Below, piece after piece: positions 20,166 to 29,732 of a stretch of 64,000 nt of DNA. Within the stretch, counting starts at the first letter, position 1. Each line of letters starts with the position of its first letter. The DNA is from Flavobacterium davisii (GTDB lineage Bacteria > Bacteroidota > Bacteroidia > Flavobacteriales > Flavobacteriaceae). A program made the position numbers and the translations under genes. The notes under the pieces are model-generated. The model did not search any database and was not told where the DNA came from. It saw only the letters and a list, made by a program, of their open reading frames with translations. The stretch lies in the NCBI RefSeq assembly GCF_019565505.1, contig NZ_CP067378.1, forward strand, positions 1,860,001 through 1,924,000, read 5' to 3'.

Positions 20166-20525
20166 ATGGCGGAACATAATGAAATAGGAAAACAAGGTGA
20201 AAAGATAGCGGTTGAATATTTGTTAAAAAATGGATATCAAATTCTAGAACAAAACTATCAAGCTAGAAAGGCTGAAATAGATATCATTGCTCGAAAAGAG
20301 GATTGGTTAATTGTTATAGAGGTAAAAACAAGAACTTCTATTGAATATGGAAATCCTGAAGATTTTGTTAATAAAAAGAAAATAAAATTATTGGTAAAAG
20401 CGATAGACGAATATATTCAAGAAACAGATTTAGATCTTGAAATTCGTTTTGATATCATATCAATAATAAAAAAAAATGAAATTCACACAATAGAACACTT
20501 AGTTGATGCGTTTTATTATTTTTAA
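20166..20525 (+). CDS. YraN-family (UPF0102) endonuclease-like protein
   Basis: 119 residues, full length for the family. Typical motifs: GKQGEKIAVEYLLKNGYQIL, the nuclease core AEIDIIARKEDWLIVIEVKTR (Asp, Glu-x-Lys of the restriction-endonuclease-like fold) and the FDIISI strand. Function of the family is still unclear; a Holliday-junction-resolvase-like fold suggests DNA processing. It follows the LD-carboxypeptidase by 64 bp on the same strand. Confidence 0.9.
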   Translation: MAEHNEIGKQGEKIAVEYLLKNGYQILEQNYQARKAEIDIIARKEDWLIVIEVKTRTSIEYGNPEDFVNKKKIKLLVKAIDEYIQETDLDLEIRFDIISIIKKNEIHTIEHLVDAFYYF

Positions 20526-20570
20526 TAAAAATCAAGAAAAACAAACAATAAATTATATTTAGTAAAAATC

Positions 20571-20604
20571 TTGTATTTATTTTGGTGAATTATGAATATA
20601 TTTG
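20571..20604 (+). promoter_or_regulatory. Bacteroidota promoter of the ACT-like gene
   Basis: TTG (20571-20573) and TATATTTG (20597-20604) are 23 nt apart, followed by an ~85-nt leader to ATG 20690. Confidence 0.55.
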
Positions 20605-20689
20605 CGTCCCGAGAGGTTTTTATTTTAAATTATACATTCTAAAAAACAAACTAACAATGAGTGAAAATTAAAATTTAAATTCCCCAGAA

Positions 20690-21352
20690 ATGAAAACAAT
20701 TTCTTCTGTAGTAGAAAACTACATCAAGTCTAAGCCATTTTTATTAAATGCGCTGTCGTAAGGTATTATTAATCTTACTTCATTAGCAAGATTAATCACT
20801 GAAGAGCTCGAAGTTGAATTAGGAAAAGATGTGAAACAAGGCGCTATTATTATGGCTCTGAAAAGACTATCTGAAGATTTAAACTTTCAAGTAAATCATA
20901 AAATCACAAAGGTTTTAAGAGAAATAGGTGAAATAACAGTTCGGTCTTCTTTGAATGATTATACGTACTTAGTTTCTGATAGTATTTTTCAAAAACAAGC
21001 TGAATTGATAACGGAGCTAAATAAGCGTCAGGATGTATTTTTTACTTCTTCTAGAGGTGTTAATGAAACAAACATAGTTGTGAGTGATTCAGTAAGCGAG
21101 CTTATTGATAAGTATTTTAAAGAGGAAAGATTAACTCAAAAATTAGAAAACCTTTCTTCTATAACTGTAAAACTTCCTAAAGAAAATACCGTTACTTCCG
21201 GTATTTATTATTTTATTTTTCAACGCCTTGCTTGGGAGGGTATTGTAATATACGAAGTCATTTCTACTTCTAATGAATTTACGGTATTAGTAGATGACAA
21301 TGTAGTAGATAAAGCTTTTAAAATAATCAAGGATTTAAAGTTAACGAAATAA
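20690..21352 (+). CDS. Conserved Flavobacteria protein with ACT-like C-terminus, interrupted by an in-frame stop
   Basis: ATG 20690 opens MKTISSVVENYIKSKPFLLN, then ALS and a TAA at 20758-20760. The same frame continues without shift as GIINLTSLARLI and on through ALKRLSEDL to 21352. A CAA codon in place of TAA would give one protein of about 220 residues. The last ~80 residues (ITVKLPKENTVTSGIYYF..FTVLVDD) resemble an ACT-type ligand domain, and databases sometimes label such proteins aspartate-kinase-like. If the stop is real, only a GTG start at 20831 could yield the C-terminal part. The role is unknown. Confidence 0.7.
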
Positions 21353-21384
21353 AATTTCGACTAAGTAATTCATTTCAAACGTAT

Positions 21385-21436
21385 CAAAAAAATCATCAAA
21401 AAAATATTTATTTTTCTGATGATTTTTTCGTTTTTA
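21385..21436 (+). terminator. Terminator after the ACT-like gene
   Basis: AAAAAATCATCA..TGATGATTTTTT hairpin with A and T flanks, 30 bp after the stop codon. Confidence 0.7.
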
Positions 21437-21472
21437 ATGATTGCATCTTTCCAACACATTCCTTCAACCCAG

Positions 21473-21547
21473 CCTAACTAAGGACAAAAGAAAGCCCCCC
21501 TTTTTAGATTAAAAGTCCTTAATTTATTCATAATAAATTTCTAATGC
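21473..21547. repeat. Dispersed trailer repeat, copy 2
   Basis: Aligns with 14739-14812; lies between the ACT-like gene terminator and the end of mfd, directly downstream of the mfd stop. Confidence 0.55.
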
Positions 21548-21569
21548 ATAATTTGAGTTTACTAACTTA

Positions 21570-24500
21570 CTAAATGAGTTCCATTAATTCCAATGCTTTT
21601 TTAATTGATTTTACATTGTCAAAAGATAGTAACAAACGAAGGCCATTTTTGGTTTCTTTTTCTTTCATTTTACAGAGTGTACTATTCATTTGTACAAATT
21701 GTAAAACCTTATGAAAGCGAGGAGAATGATAATAGTCACTTTGTTGGTCACCTATAAAATAACATACCATTTTGTTTTGTTTTAATACCAATTTTTCAAT
21801 ACCTAAGTGAGTAGCTTTCCATTTTAAACGTAAACTATCTAATAAAGCCAAACCAGATTTAGGTAATTTACCAAAACGGTCTTCTAATTGTTTTTGATAT
21901 TCTTGTAATTTTTCGTCTGTTTTAATAATAGCTAATTCATTATACAAACTCAAACGCTCCGTTACGCTATTAATATATTCATCAGGAAAAAGTAATTCAA
22001 AATCTGTATCAATTTGAAGATCTTTAACATATTCCTTAGTTTCAAGATTACTTTCTTCAGGATACAGGTCTTTAAACTCATTTTCTTTTAATTCTTCAAT
22101 GGCTTCTTGCATGATTTTTTGATAGGTTTCAAAACCAATTTCATTAATAAAACCACTTTGTTCACCACCTAATAAATCGCCAGCACCACGAATTTCTAAG
22201 TCTTTCATTGCAATATTAAATCCGCTACCTAACTCGCTAAATTGAGTTAATGCTTGTATTCGTTTACGCGCTTCCTCTGTCATTGCCGAATATGGTGGTG
22301 TTATGAAATAACAAAAAGCCTTCTTGTTACTTCTTCCTACACGTCCTCGCATTTGGTGTAAATCAGACAAACCAAAATTATTAGCGTTGTTAATAAAAAT
22401 GGTATTGGCATTGGGTACATCCAAACCACTTTCAATGATTGTAGTAGCAACTAAAACATCAAATTCGCCTTCCATAAATGAAAGCATAATTTCTTCTAAT
22501 TGTTTTCCTTCCATTTGCCCATGACCAATTCCAACCTTGGCATTAGGAACTAAACGTTGAATCATGCCTGCAATTTCTTTAATATTTTCGAGACGATTGT
22601 TGATGAAATAGACTTGTCCTCCTCTTTCTATTTCGTATGAAATAGCATCGCGAATGACTTCTTCATTAAAGCCAACTATTTGTGTATCTATAGGGTAACG
22701 ATTAGGAGGGGGAGTGCTAATTACAGATAAATCCCTTGCTGCCATTAAAGAAAATTGTAAAGTTCTTGGGATAGGCGTGGCTGTTAATGTTAATGTATCT
22801 ACATTAGTTGCAATAGTTTTTAACTTATCTTTTACGTTTACGCCAAATTTTTGTTCTTCATCAATAATGAGTAAACCTAAATCTTTAAATTTAACATTTT
22901 TGCTTACCAATTGGTGAGTTCCTATTATAATGTCCAGTTTGCCAGATTCTAAATCTTTTAAAATTTCAGTTTTTTGTTTAGCTGTTCTAAAACGATTCAG
23001 GTAACTAATGTTTACGGGTAAGTCTTTTAAACGTGACTTGAAGGTTCTAAAATGCTGGTAAGCTAAAATTGTAGTAGGAACTAAAACGGCAACTTGTTTG
23101 CTATTATCTACAGCTTTAAATGCGGCACGAATAGCAACTTCTGTTTTTCCAAATCCTACATCACCACATACTAAACGGTCCATTGGTCGTTCGTTTTCCA
23201 TATCTGCTTTTACATCCTGAGTAGCTTTTAATTGGTCTGGTGTATCTTCATAAATGAAAGAACTTTCTAGTTCATGTTGTAAATAACTATCAGGGGCAAA
23301 AGCATAGCCTCTATCTAAACGACGCTTAGCATATAATTGAATTAAATTAAATGCAATATTTTTAACACGTGCTTTTGTTTTTTGTTTTAAAGCTTTCCAA
23401 GCTCCTGAACCTAATTTGTATATTTTAGGAGGAGCCCCATCTTTACCGTTGTATTTTGATATTTTGTGTAGTGAATGAATGCTCACATATACGATGTCAT
23501 TATCGGCATAAATAAGTTTAATAGCTTCTTGTGTTTTGCCCTCAACTTGAATTTTTGTAAACCTCCAAATTTTCCAATTCCATGGTCAATATGTGTAACA
23601 TAGTCACCTACAGTTAAAGAAGTTAATTCTTTTAATGTAATATTCTGTTTTTTAGCATATCCATTTTTAATAGAAAATTTGTGATAACGCTCAAAAATTT
23701 GATGATCTGTATAACAAGCTATTTGGTTTTCTTCATCTATAAAACCTTGATATAAAGGGAGTACAATGGTTTCGTAATCTTTAGCAAAATGTTCATGCTG
23801 CTCCTCATCCATTGATTCAAAAATATCATGGAAACGTTTAGCTTGTTGTTCGTTAGCGCAAAATAGGTAATTTTTTAAACCATTTTGACGGTTGTTTTTT
23901 AGATCTTCCATCAATAAATCAAATTGTTTATTAAAAGAAGGTTGTGGTTTTGTATTAAATTCAAAAGTGTTTTGAACTCTAAAAGTGGGTCTGCTAGACA
24001 TTTCCACTACTGAAAAGTTTAATGCTTGTTTAATAAAAGTTTCTTGGTTCACAAACAATTCATCAGGAGAAGCATGTTTAATATCCTGAGATAATTTTTG
24101 AAAAGTTTCTTCTGCCTTTGCAAAAAGTTTGTCCAAATTATTTAATAAAGAATCTACATTTTGAACAAAAATAGTAGTCTTAGGATTAATATATTCTAAG
24201 AAGCTTTCGCGTTTTTCTTCTAATAATTTATTTTCAAAATTGGGGATAATTGTAATTTTGTTTTTGGTTTCAATGGATAATTGAGTACTTACATCAAAAG
24301 TTCTGATACTATCCACTTCGTTACCAAAAAATTCAATACGATATGGGTTGTCATTAGAAAAAGAAAATACATCTAAAATACCACCACGCACTGAAAATTC
24401 ACCGTTCAGTAATAAAATCAACGCGTTTAAAATCGTATTCAAATAATACTTCGTTGATGAAATCAATGGAAACTTTATCACCAACACTAATTTTTAACGT

Positions 24501-24920
24501 GTTTTTGTCTAATTCTCTTTTAGTAACTACTTTTTCAAAAATAGCTTCAGGATAAGAAACAATAATGCAAGGTTTTTTTCTAGAATTAATCCTGTTTAAA
24601 ACTTCTGAACGAAGCAAAACATTAGCATTATCCGTTTCTTCAATTTGGTAAGGTCTTCTGTATGAACTAGGGTAAAATAGTACGTCTTTTTCGCCAACCA
24701 ATTGCTCTAAATCATTTAATAAGTAAGCAGCTTCTTCTTTTTCATTTGCTAATAATAAAAAAGTTTTGTCTGCTTTTCTAAATAAGGTCTCTATAATAAA
24801 TGATAAGGAAGAACCTAATAAACCTTTAAGATGAATCTTGTGATCGCTATTTAGTAAATCGGTTATTTGATTAATCTTAGATTGGTTAGAAAATAACTGT
24901 TTGATATAATCTGTATTCAA
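21570..24920 (-). CDS. mfd: Transcription-repair coupling factor Mfd, two frameshifts
   Basis: Three adjacent frames together give ~1117 residues, the normal length of Flavobacterium Mfd. In order: UvrB-homology region with a degenerate Walker site (FRKADKTFLLLANEKEEAAYLL), the RNA-polymerase-interacting domain starting VGDYVTHIDHGIGKFGG, the helicase core with Walker A (VCGDVGFGKTEVAIRAAF), the DEEQ box (LIIDEEQKFGV), TATPIPRTLQFSLMAARDLS, QMRGRVGRSNKKAF and the C-terminal TRCF domain. Breaks lie near 24400-24487 and near 23483-23530. The protein pushes stalled RNA polymerase off DNA lesions and recruits UvrA. The breaks fit the one-base-deletion pattern of the window, so I treat the gene as intact. 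Confidence 0.93.
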
Positions 24921-24925
24921 AATAA

Positions 24926-25554
24926 TTACTTTATTTCTTCAAATGATGGAACTTCTTCTTTTTGTGGATTTTGAATATCAGGATTAATTAAGGATTCTGA
25001 TTTTTTTCCACTGATGTGTTTAATCATATCTTCTTCACCTTCTTCCATTTGGATATGGCTACGGCGGACGATTTCTTCTATTTGATCGTTAAAAGCATTT
25101 ACTTCTATATTTAGATCAGAAACTAATTCAACCACTCGTTTTTCAGGAATACGATCAATATTTAAAAACATATTCAAAGCTTTTACCTTTGTAATGATGG
25201 CAGAAAGACGTACATTAATTTGAGGCTTTTGAAGCTTTGTAGGGATCGTATTAGGTAAAACATCTACTTTTTGTACTAAATCTTTGGTTTTTAGTTTAAA
25301 AGCATTAAGAGAACTCTTCGGTTTTTGGTTTAATTCTTTTATAAATAAACGCCATTCATTCCAGTTTAAAGCAATGATTTCAGATTCAGGAGTTAATTTT
25401 TGTTCAGAAAAAATCCAAGCCTTATCTAAAGAATTAAAAACTAATTCTTTTTGTTTAATTGATTTTTGAATTTCAATAGCGTTATCCTGCTCTTCTTTTT
25501 ACAGGAAAAAAGAACGAAGATCAATCCTAAATTATAGAGAAAAAAAGATTTCAT
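24926..25554 (-). CDS. Predicted lipoprotein, frameshifted after the lipobox
   Basis: ATG 25554 opens MKSFFLYNLGLIFVLFSC, a lipoprotein signal with lipobox Cys18. The frame breaks at CKKK near 25498; one more A gives CKKEEQDNAIEIQKS and a continuous frame to 24926 (~209 residues). The body is hydrophilic and helical (FIKELNQKPKSSLNAFK, RLSAIITKVKALNMFLNID, IPEKRVVELVSDLN), ending in an acidic tail. No known domain recognised. It lies 5 bp upstream of mfd on the same strand, so co-transcription is likely. Confidence 0.65.
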
Positions 25555-25619
25555 TTTAAAAAATTAGAGATTACAAAAATACAACTTTTGTGTAACGGAA
25601 ACTAAATGTATAGAAGATC

Positions 25620-25652
25620 TTGAAAGTGCATGGTCATAATTCCGTATATTTG
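25620..25652 (+). promoter_or_regulatory. Promoter of the epimerase gene; decides its start
   Basis: TTG (25620-25622), 22 nt, TATATTTG (25645-25652). The expected transcription start is just after 25655, so an upstream in-frame start at 25620 cannot be used and ATG 25671 is the real start. Confidence 0.75.
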
Positions 25653-25670
25653 CGCCCTAACTATTTAGGA

Positions 25671-26623
25671 ATGGACACGAAAATTTTGATTATTGGAGCT
25701 TGTGGACAAATAGGCACCGAACTTACACAAAAATTACGCCAACTATATGGTGTGGAGAATGTAATTGCTTCTGACATCAGAAAATTAAATATTGATGTGG
25801 TAAATGATGGTATTTTTGAAGTTGTTAATGCGCTAGATTACAATCAAATAGAGTTTTTGGTTGAAAAGTATAAAATTACAGATGTTTATCTAATGGCCGC
25901 TCTGCTTTCAGCAACCGCTGAAAAGAACCCTGCTTTTGCATGGGATTTAAATATGAACTCGCTTTTTCATGTTTTAAATTTGGCTAAGGCTGGAAAAATT
26001 AAAAAAATATACTGGCCATCAAGTATAGCTGTTTTTGGTCCTACGACGCCACGAGAAAATACGCCTCAGTATACTATTATGGAACCTTCGACAGTTTATG
26101 GAATTAGTAAGCAAACAGGTGAGAGATGGTGTGAATATTACCACAAACAATATGGTGTTGATGTGCGTAGTTTGCGTTATCCAGGATTAATTTCATGGAG
26201 TACTCCTCCGGAGGTGGAACGACAGACTATGCAGTAGATATTTATCATAAGGCAATTACAGAAGGGAAATTTACCTCGTTTTTATCTGAAAATTCAGGTT
26301 TACCCATGATGTATATGGATGATGCTATAAAAGCAACTATAAGTATCATGCAAGCTCCTGCTGAGAATATAAAGATTAGATCTTCTTATAATTTAGGAGC
26401 TATGAGTTTTACTCCAGCGCAAATAGCTACAGAAATTCAAAAGCATTATCCCGATTTTACTGTTAATTATGCGCCCGATTTTCGTCAGCAAATAGCTGAT
26501 AGTTGGCCAGCAAGTATTGACGATTCTTTTGCAAGACAAGATTGGAATTGGCAAAATGATTTTGATTTGGAATCAATGACAATAGAAATGTTTAAGCAAT
26601 TAAAAGAAAATATTTATAAATAA
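25671..26623 (+). CDS. NAD-dependent epimerase / L-threonine 3-dehydrogenase-like SDR, frameshifted
   Basis: About 318 residues. Rossmann motif ILIIGACGQIGTELTQKL (G-x-x-G-x-x-G), acidic NAD-ribose Asp in IASDIRK, catalytic Y-x-x-x-K in STVYGISKQTGERWCEYY with Ser in WPSSIAVFG. LISWSTPPGGGTTDYAVDIYH is the signature of the bacterial SDR-type L-threonine 3-dehydrogenase, which oxidises threonine to 2-amino-3-ketobutyrate. The frame breaks near 26207 at CTCCGGAGG; one extra base restores TPPGGGTTDYA. The start is set by the promoter at 25620-25652. Confidence 0.88.
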
Positions 26624-26635
26624 ATTGAATTAATA

Positions 26636-27124
26636 TTATTTTTCTAACTTTTCAATTAAAGCGTCTTCTATAGGCGCTTTAATTTTTATTACCTCACCTG
26701 TATTGTTATTTGGTATTGTCATAGACAATACATAGTGTTTAATTTTCCAGTTCTTTCCCTCTTTAATAAGAACACCACTACCTCTACAAATTTTCATTTG
26801 AGTTTTGAGTAATTCGTCAAACCAAGCCATTTTTTTATCGGAAGATAAATAGATATTCCTTTCTAAAGCTGAAAAATGCCATGCTTTTCCTTTATCAAAA
26901 TAAGGCTTAGCAAAATTCATGAAGGCTTCCTTATTCCAATTTTCTGTAGCATCAGTACCTATAAAAACGGATTGCGCTGCCATAGCCTTAAAATAAGGTG
27001 CATATTTTGCTTCTGAGGCAGCCTTGTGCCAGTTGTTTAGTAGTGCGTTAATTTCAATGTTTTCTTTTGTTTGAGCTAAAGTAAAAGAGCTTGTAAGTAA
27101 TGATAGTAAAAGAGTTTTATTCAT
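26636..27124 (-). CDS. Secreted SnoaL/NTF2-like protein
   Basis: 162 residues with a signal peptide (MNKTLLLSLLTSSFTLAQ) followed by a SnoaL_3-type cone fold: INALLNNWHKAASEAKYAPYFKAMA, FIGTDATENWNKEAFMNFAKPYF, KMAWFDELL and SGVLIKEGKNWKIKHYVLSMTIPN. Proteins of this group are often annotated as nuclear transport factor 2 family; the ligand is unknown. Convergent with the epimerase gene, 12 bp apart. Confidence 0.85.
   Translation of the reverse strand: MNKTLLLSLLTSSFTLAQTKENIEINALLNNWHKAASEAKYAPYFKAMAAQSVFIGTDATENWNKEAFMNFAKPYFDKGKAWHFSALERNIYLSSDKKMAWFDELLKTQMKICRGSGVLIKEGKNWKIKHYVLSMTIPNNNTGEVIKIKAPIEDALIEKLEK
26656..26690 (+). terminator. Terminator of the epimerase gene inside the SnoaL-like gene
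   Basis: ATTAAAGCG..CGCTTTAAT, a perfect 9-bp stem followed by TTTTTA on the plus strand, lies within the 3' coding end of the convergent gene. Confidence 0.65.
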
Positions 27125-27465
27125 ATTACTTGTTTTTAAATTGTGTTTTAAAATAGCTATAGAGAATTTTTAACTGAAATATATTAAAATATTTTATAAA
27201 TTAAAGTAGATTTTTTTTTAATTACCAAACATAGTGCTAAATTATTTTGACAAGAGAATTACAAATACTTCATTTGAATGGTTTAATGTAAAAATAAAGT
27301 TTTCAGGAGTAAATTTAGAGGAGTAGGAAATATAAAAATTCTTTCTTGTTAGGTTTTGTAAATTTATGAAATTATAGGTTTTAAACTGGATTCAAAATAT
27401 TCTATAGTATTTGAATAATATGTAAAATGAATTTTAAAAAGAAAAGCTCCTCATTTCTGAAGAGC
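27125..27465. other. AT-rich intergenic region left of the integrated element
   Basis: About 340 bases without a gene. Its right end holds the hairpin AAAAGCTC..GAGCTTTT (27443-27469), which on the minus strand directly follows the duplicated tRNA-Asp 3' end and is probably the original tRNA-Asp terminator, now separated from the tRNA by the element. Confidence 0.6.
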
Positions 27466-27482
27466 TTTTGCGGTCTGGACGG
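27466..27482. other. attL: left direct repeat (tRNA-Asp 3' end copy)
   Basis: TTTTGCGGTCTGGACGG, 17 bp identical to 40263-40279 inside the 3' end of tRNA-Asp. Homology stops right after it (TAAATG here, GACTCG at attR). Confidence 0.9.
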
Positions 27483-27655
27483 TAAATGAACTATATTTCT
27501 TAGTTTATTGATTTGCAGTGATTTATGAATAGTATTTACTCAACGGTAGAAAACCAGTACAAAGCACTAATTTATATTGATTACAAATAATATTTGATAA
27601 AAATAAGGCAAAAGAATTGTTTAATTAAATCATGCGTTATGCGGTTTGATATGTA

Positions 27656-27686
27656 TTGATAAAAAAGAAAGTTTTTTGTATTTTCG
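27656..27686 (+). promoter_or_regulatory. Promoter of the first gene of the element
   Basis: TTG (27656-27658), 20 nt, TATTTTCG (27679-27686), a near match to TAnnTTTG, 36 bp upstream of the start codon. Confidence 0.5.
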
Positions 27687-27722
27687 CACAAAAGGAACAC
27701 TTACAAACAAAAACAAAAACCA

Positions 27723-28376
27723 ATGAGTAAACAAAGCAAAATAACAGTTAAGCACTATCCAAACACAAATTTAAAACCGCAAAGCGAAAACGGAAAACTA
27801 AAATATCCGCTTTATGTACAGGTCATTTACAAAAGCAAACCTTATAAATTCAAATCGGAAGACGATTATTTTAAGTATGTTGATGAAAAAGATTTAGAGA
27901 ATGATTTTATTTGTAAAATGTTAGAAAGTGAAATAAAACGGATTGAAAGAACCGTTAGTTTGATATCGCAAAACAATACAAAACTATTAACCAGTAAAGA
28001 GATTTTTAAATGGTCAAAGCCGTTAGATAAAATTATTGAACAAAATTTAGGAAAATTAATAAAAGAAGAGTTTAGCGATGCACCGGCACTATTAACAGAC
28101 TTAAGTTATACGGAAATTAACCATTTATTGTTTTTTTTAGGTGTAGGTGCTTATGATAAACTACAAATGAATGATAAAATCAGCAGTGTATGGATGATAA
28201 TAAATAATTTACGTTCTAATTTATTTGAATTTTATAATAAGGATTATTGTTATATAGACTTGTTTTATGGGGATAAATTTTTAGAAATTTACGAAGTATT
28301 CGAGGATACTTTTATAGGTAATGATGAATATTTAAAAAAATGTATAGAAAATTTTAGATATTTTATTGATTTGTAA
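27723..28376 (+). CDS. Unknown protein with integrase-arm-like N-terminus
   Basis: 217 residues. The first ~45 residues (KITVKHYPNTNLKPQ, KLKYPLYVQVIYKSKPYKFKS) resemble the arm-type DNA-binding domain at the start of Bacteroidota tyrosine integrases, but no catalytic core follows: the R, H-x-x-R and Tyr motifs are absent. The remaining ~170 residues are helical, rich in Phe/Tyr/Asp, and not recognised. It is single-gene transcribed (own promoter, own terminator) next to attL, opposite to the real integrase near attR. It could bind arm sites and steer integration/excision, or be accessory cargo. Confidence 0.6.
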   Translation: MSKQSKITVKHYPNTNLKPQSENGKLKYPLYVQVIYKSKPYKFKSEDDYFKYVDEKDLENDFICKMLESEIKRIERTVSLISQNNTKLLTSKEIFKWSKPLDKIIEQNLGKLIKEEFSDAPALLTDLSYTEINHLLFFLGVGAYDKLQMNDKISSVWMIINNLRSNLFEFYNKDYCYIDLFYGDKFLEIYEVFEDTFIGNDEYLKKCIENFRYFIDL

Positions 28377-28400
28377 AAATAATTTAAAAGATTAATATTC

Positions 28401-28424
28401 AAGCGGTTATATAACCGCTTTTTT
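28401..28424 (+). terminator. Terminator of the first element gene
   Basis: Perfect palindrome AAGCGGTTAT/ATAACCGCTT followed by TTTT. Confidence 0.85.
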
Positions 28425-28437
28425 ACGCTCCAAAAAC

Positions 28438-28502
28438 TTCAATAATAAAATTGAAATTTTTATTAAAAAAACTTGTATTTCAAAATTGAAGTTTTAGATT
28501 TG
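28438..28502 (+). promoter_or_regulatory. Repressor promoter with two TTCAA..TTGAA operators
   Basis: Promoter: TTG (28473-28475), exactly 19 nt, TAGATTTG (28495-28502). Operator-like inverted repeats: TTCAAT-6-ATTGAA (28438-28455) upstream, and TTCAA-AA-TTGAA (28479-28490) between the two promoter elements. This layout suggests autoregulation by the small HTH protein encoded 45 bp downstream. Confidence 0.6.
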
Positions 28503-28547
28503 CATAATATTTATTAAAAATAACAACTTTTTAAAACAACAAAAAAA

Positions 28548-28768
28548 ATGGATATTAAAGCAATTAAAGAACAGTTACCAACTGGCGGTATTAAAGAAAT
28601 TTCAGTTCTGAGTGGTGTGCATTACGCAACCGTACAAGGTTTTTTTAAGGGAAAAAAACAAAAGAAGATGTAAAAATTATCCAAGTTACAGCTGAATATC
28701 TAGAAAATTATAAAACCAAAAAAAACAAAGCAACGAAAAAACTCCAAGAGGTCGCAAAAGCAATTTAA
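28548..28768 (+). CDS. Small phage-type HTH repressor, frameshifted
   Basis: About 73 residues once one A is added to the A7 run at 28652. MDIKAIKEQLPTGGIKEISV then LSGVHYATVQGFFKGKK is a helix-turn-helix of the kind in small Bacteroidota prophage repressors (sequence G-I-K-E-I-x-x-x-S-G-x-x-x-x-T-V). It is followed by VTAEYLENYKTKKNKATKKL, a short dimerisation-like helix. It has no partner gene close by and sits behind a promoter with two inverted-repeat operators. Without the repair it stops after 41 residues. Confidence 0.65.
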
Positions 28769-28835
28769 GAAAATCGAATGAAAAAGAATTTTAAAGACTA
28801 CAAAGAAACTTCAAGAGGTCGCAAAAGCATTTTAA
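28740..28835 (+). repeat. 29-bp direct repeat around the repressor 3' end
   Basis: 28740-28768 and 28807-28835 (AACTCCAAGAGGTCGCAAAA.. and AACTTCAAGAGGTCGCAAAA..) match at 27 of 29 positions. The first copy codes for the C-terminus of the repressor; the second lies in a 23-codon frame (28778-28849). Looks like a small partial duplication. Confidence 0.7.
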
Positions 28836-28853
28836 CAGAATATAATTAAAAAA

Positions 28854-29138
28854 ATGGTTTTACAGAACATTACAACAGACAACGAGGGCAAACAGTCAAT
28901 TGATGCACGAAAATTGTATATTTCAATTGGATATTCAAAACCACACTTTTCAAGATGGGCAAAACAAAATATTGAAGAAAATGCCTTTTTATTTGAAAAT
29001 GTGGACTGGTGCAAGGTAGAAACACTAACCATACAGGGAGAGGGTAATACTGAAAAAGGCATCGACAAATTTCAAGAGAAAACTCAAGAAGCGGTATTAC
29101 GAGTTTTAAACAGTATCAACCAAATGCAATCGATATAA
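28854..29138 (+). CDS. AntA-like antirepressor N-domain protein (truncated)
   Basis: 94 residues. [39 protein letters not shown] matches the AntA/AntB antirepressor N-terminal domain, but the usual C-terminal domain is absent: after ~55 residues the sequence changes to [20 protein letters not shown]. Probably a deletion fusion of an antirepressor with the tail of another phage gene. Its stop overlaps the next start (TAATG). Confidence 0.55.
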   Translation: MVLQNITTDNEGKQSIDARKLYISIGYSKPHFSRWAKQNIEENAFLFENVDWCKVETLTIQGEGNTEKGIDKFQEKTQEAVLRVLNSINQMQSI

Positions 29139-29732
29139 TGGAGTTTGATTTTAAAGAAATGACCGCACGTGCGCTTATTGATTATGTGGATCCTCCATTT
29201 CCGCTTTGGTGGGCGAAAAATGGTCATAAATTCAATGCACCCGGATTGCATTTGATAAATGGGTTAAAGCTTGGCAAACCCTACTTCTTGCAACTTAAAT
29301 TGTCGCATGAAAGCACGGAATATCAATTACCCAACGAGCCTTTAATCTCGTTTTCTTTAACAAAAACTATTGTAAAAACGGCAACGGTAAACAAACGCAG
29401 AAAAGGCACGGTTAAGGAATGTATTACAACAGAAGATTATACAATTACAATTCGTGGGTTATGTGTAAATGAAGATGACCCCGAAGAATACCCAGCCGAA
29501 CAAGTGGCAATGTTGAGAGAGTTGGTTGATATTGATAAAGCTTTGGATGTGGTAGATAATCCTTTTTTTGAATTGTTTGGCATTCGACGCATCGTAATTG
29601 AAGATATAAATTTTGATGAAATGATGGGCAGACCCGAGACAACAAGCTTATTCCATTAAAGCGATATCCGACCAAGATTTTTACGCCGATTTAAAAGATA
29701 GAGATAACCAAAAAGCAAATATTTTAAGCTAA
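29138..29732 (+). CDS. Phage-type DUF6046-like protein, frameshifted
   Basis: About 198 residues after repair. [25 protein letters not shown].., a central RRKGTVKECITTEDYTITIRG strand region and PAEQVAMLRELVDIDKALDV resemble proteins (which I recall as DUF6046) found beside late-control-D genes in Bacteroides prophages, likely baseplate or tail-associated. The frame breaks near 29638; restored, it ends QQAYSIKAISDQDFYADLKDRDNQ.. with TAA at 29730-29732, overlapping the next ATG. Confidence 0.6.

Noticed and set aside
21570..24920. mfd as three separate genes or a true pseudogene
   Set aside because: The three parts add up to a normal-length Mfd with all helicase motifs; the breaks match the one-base-loss pattern of the window.
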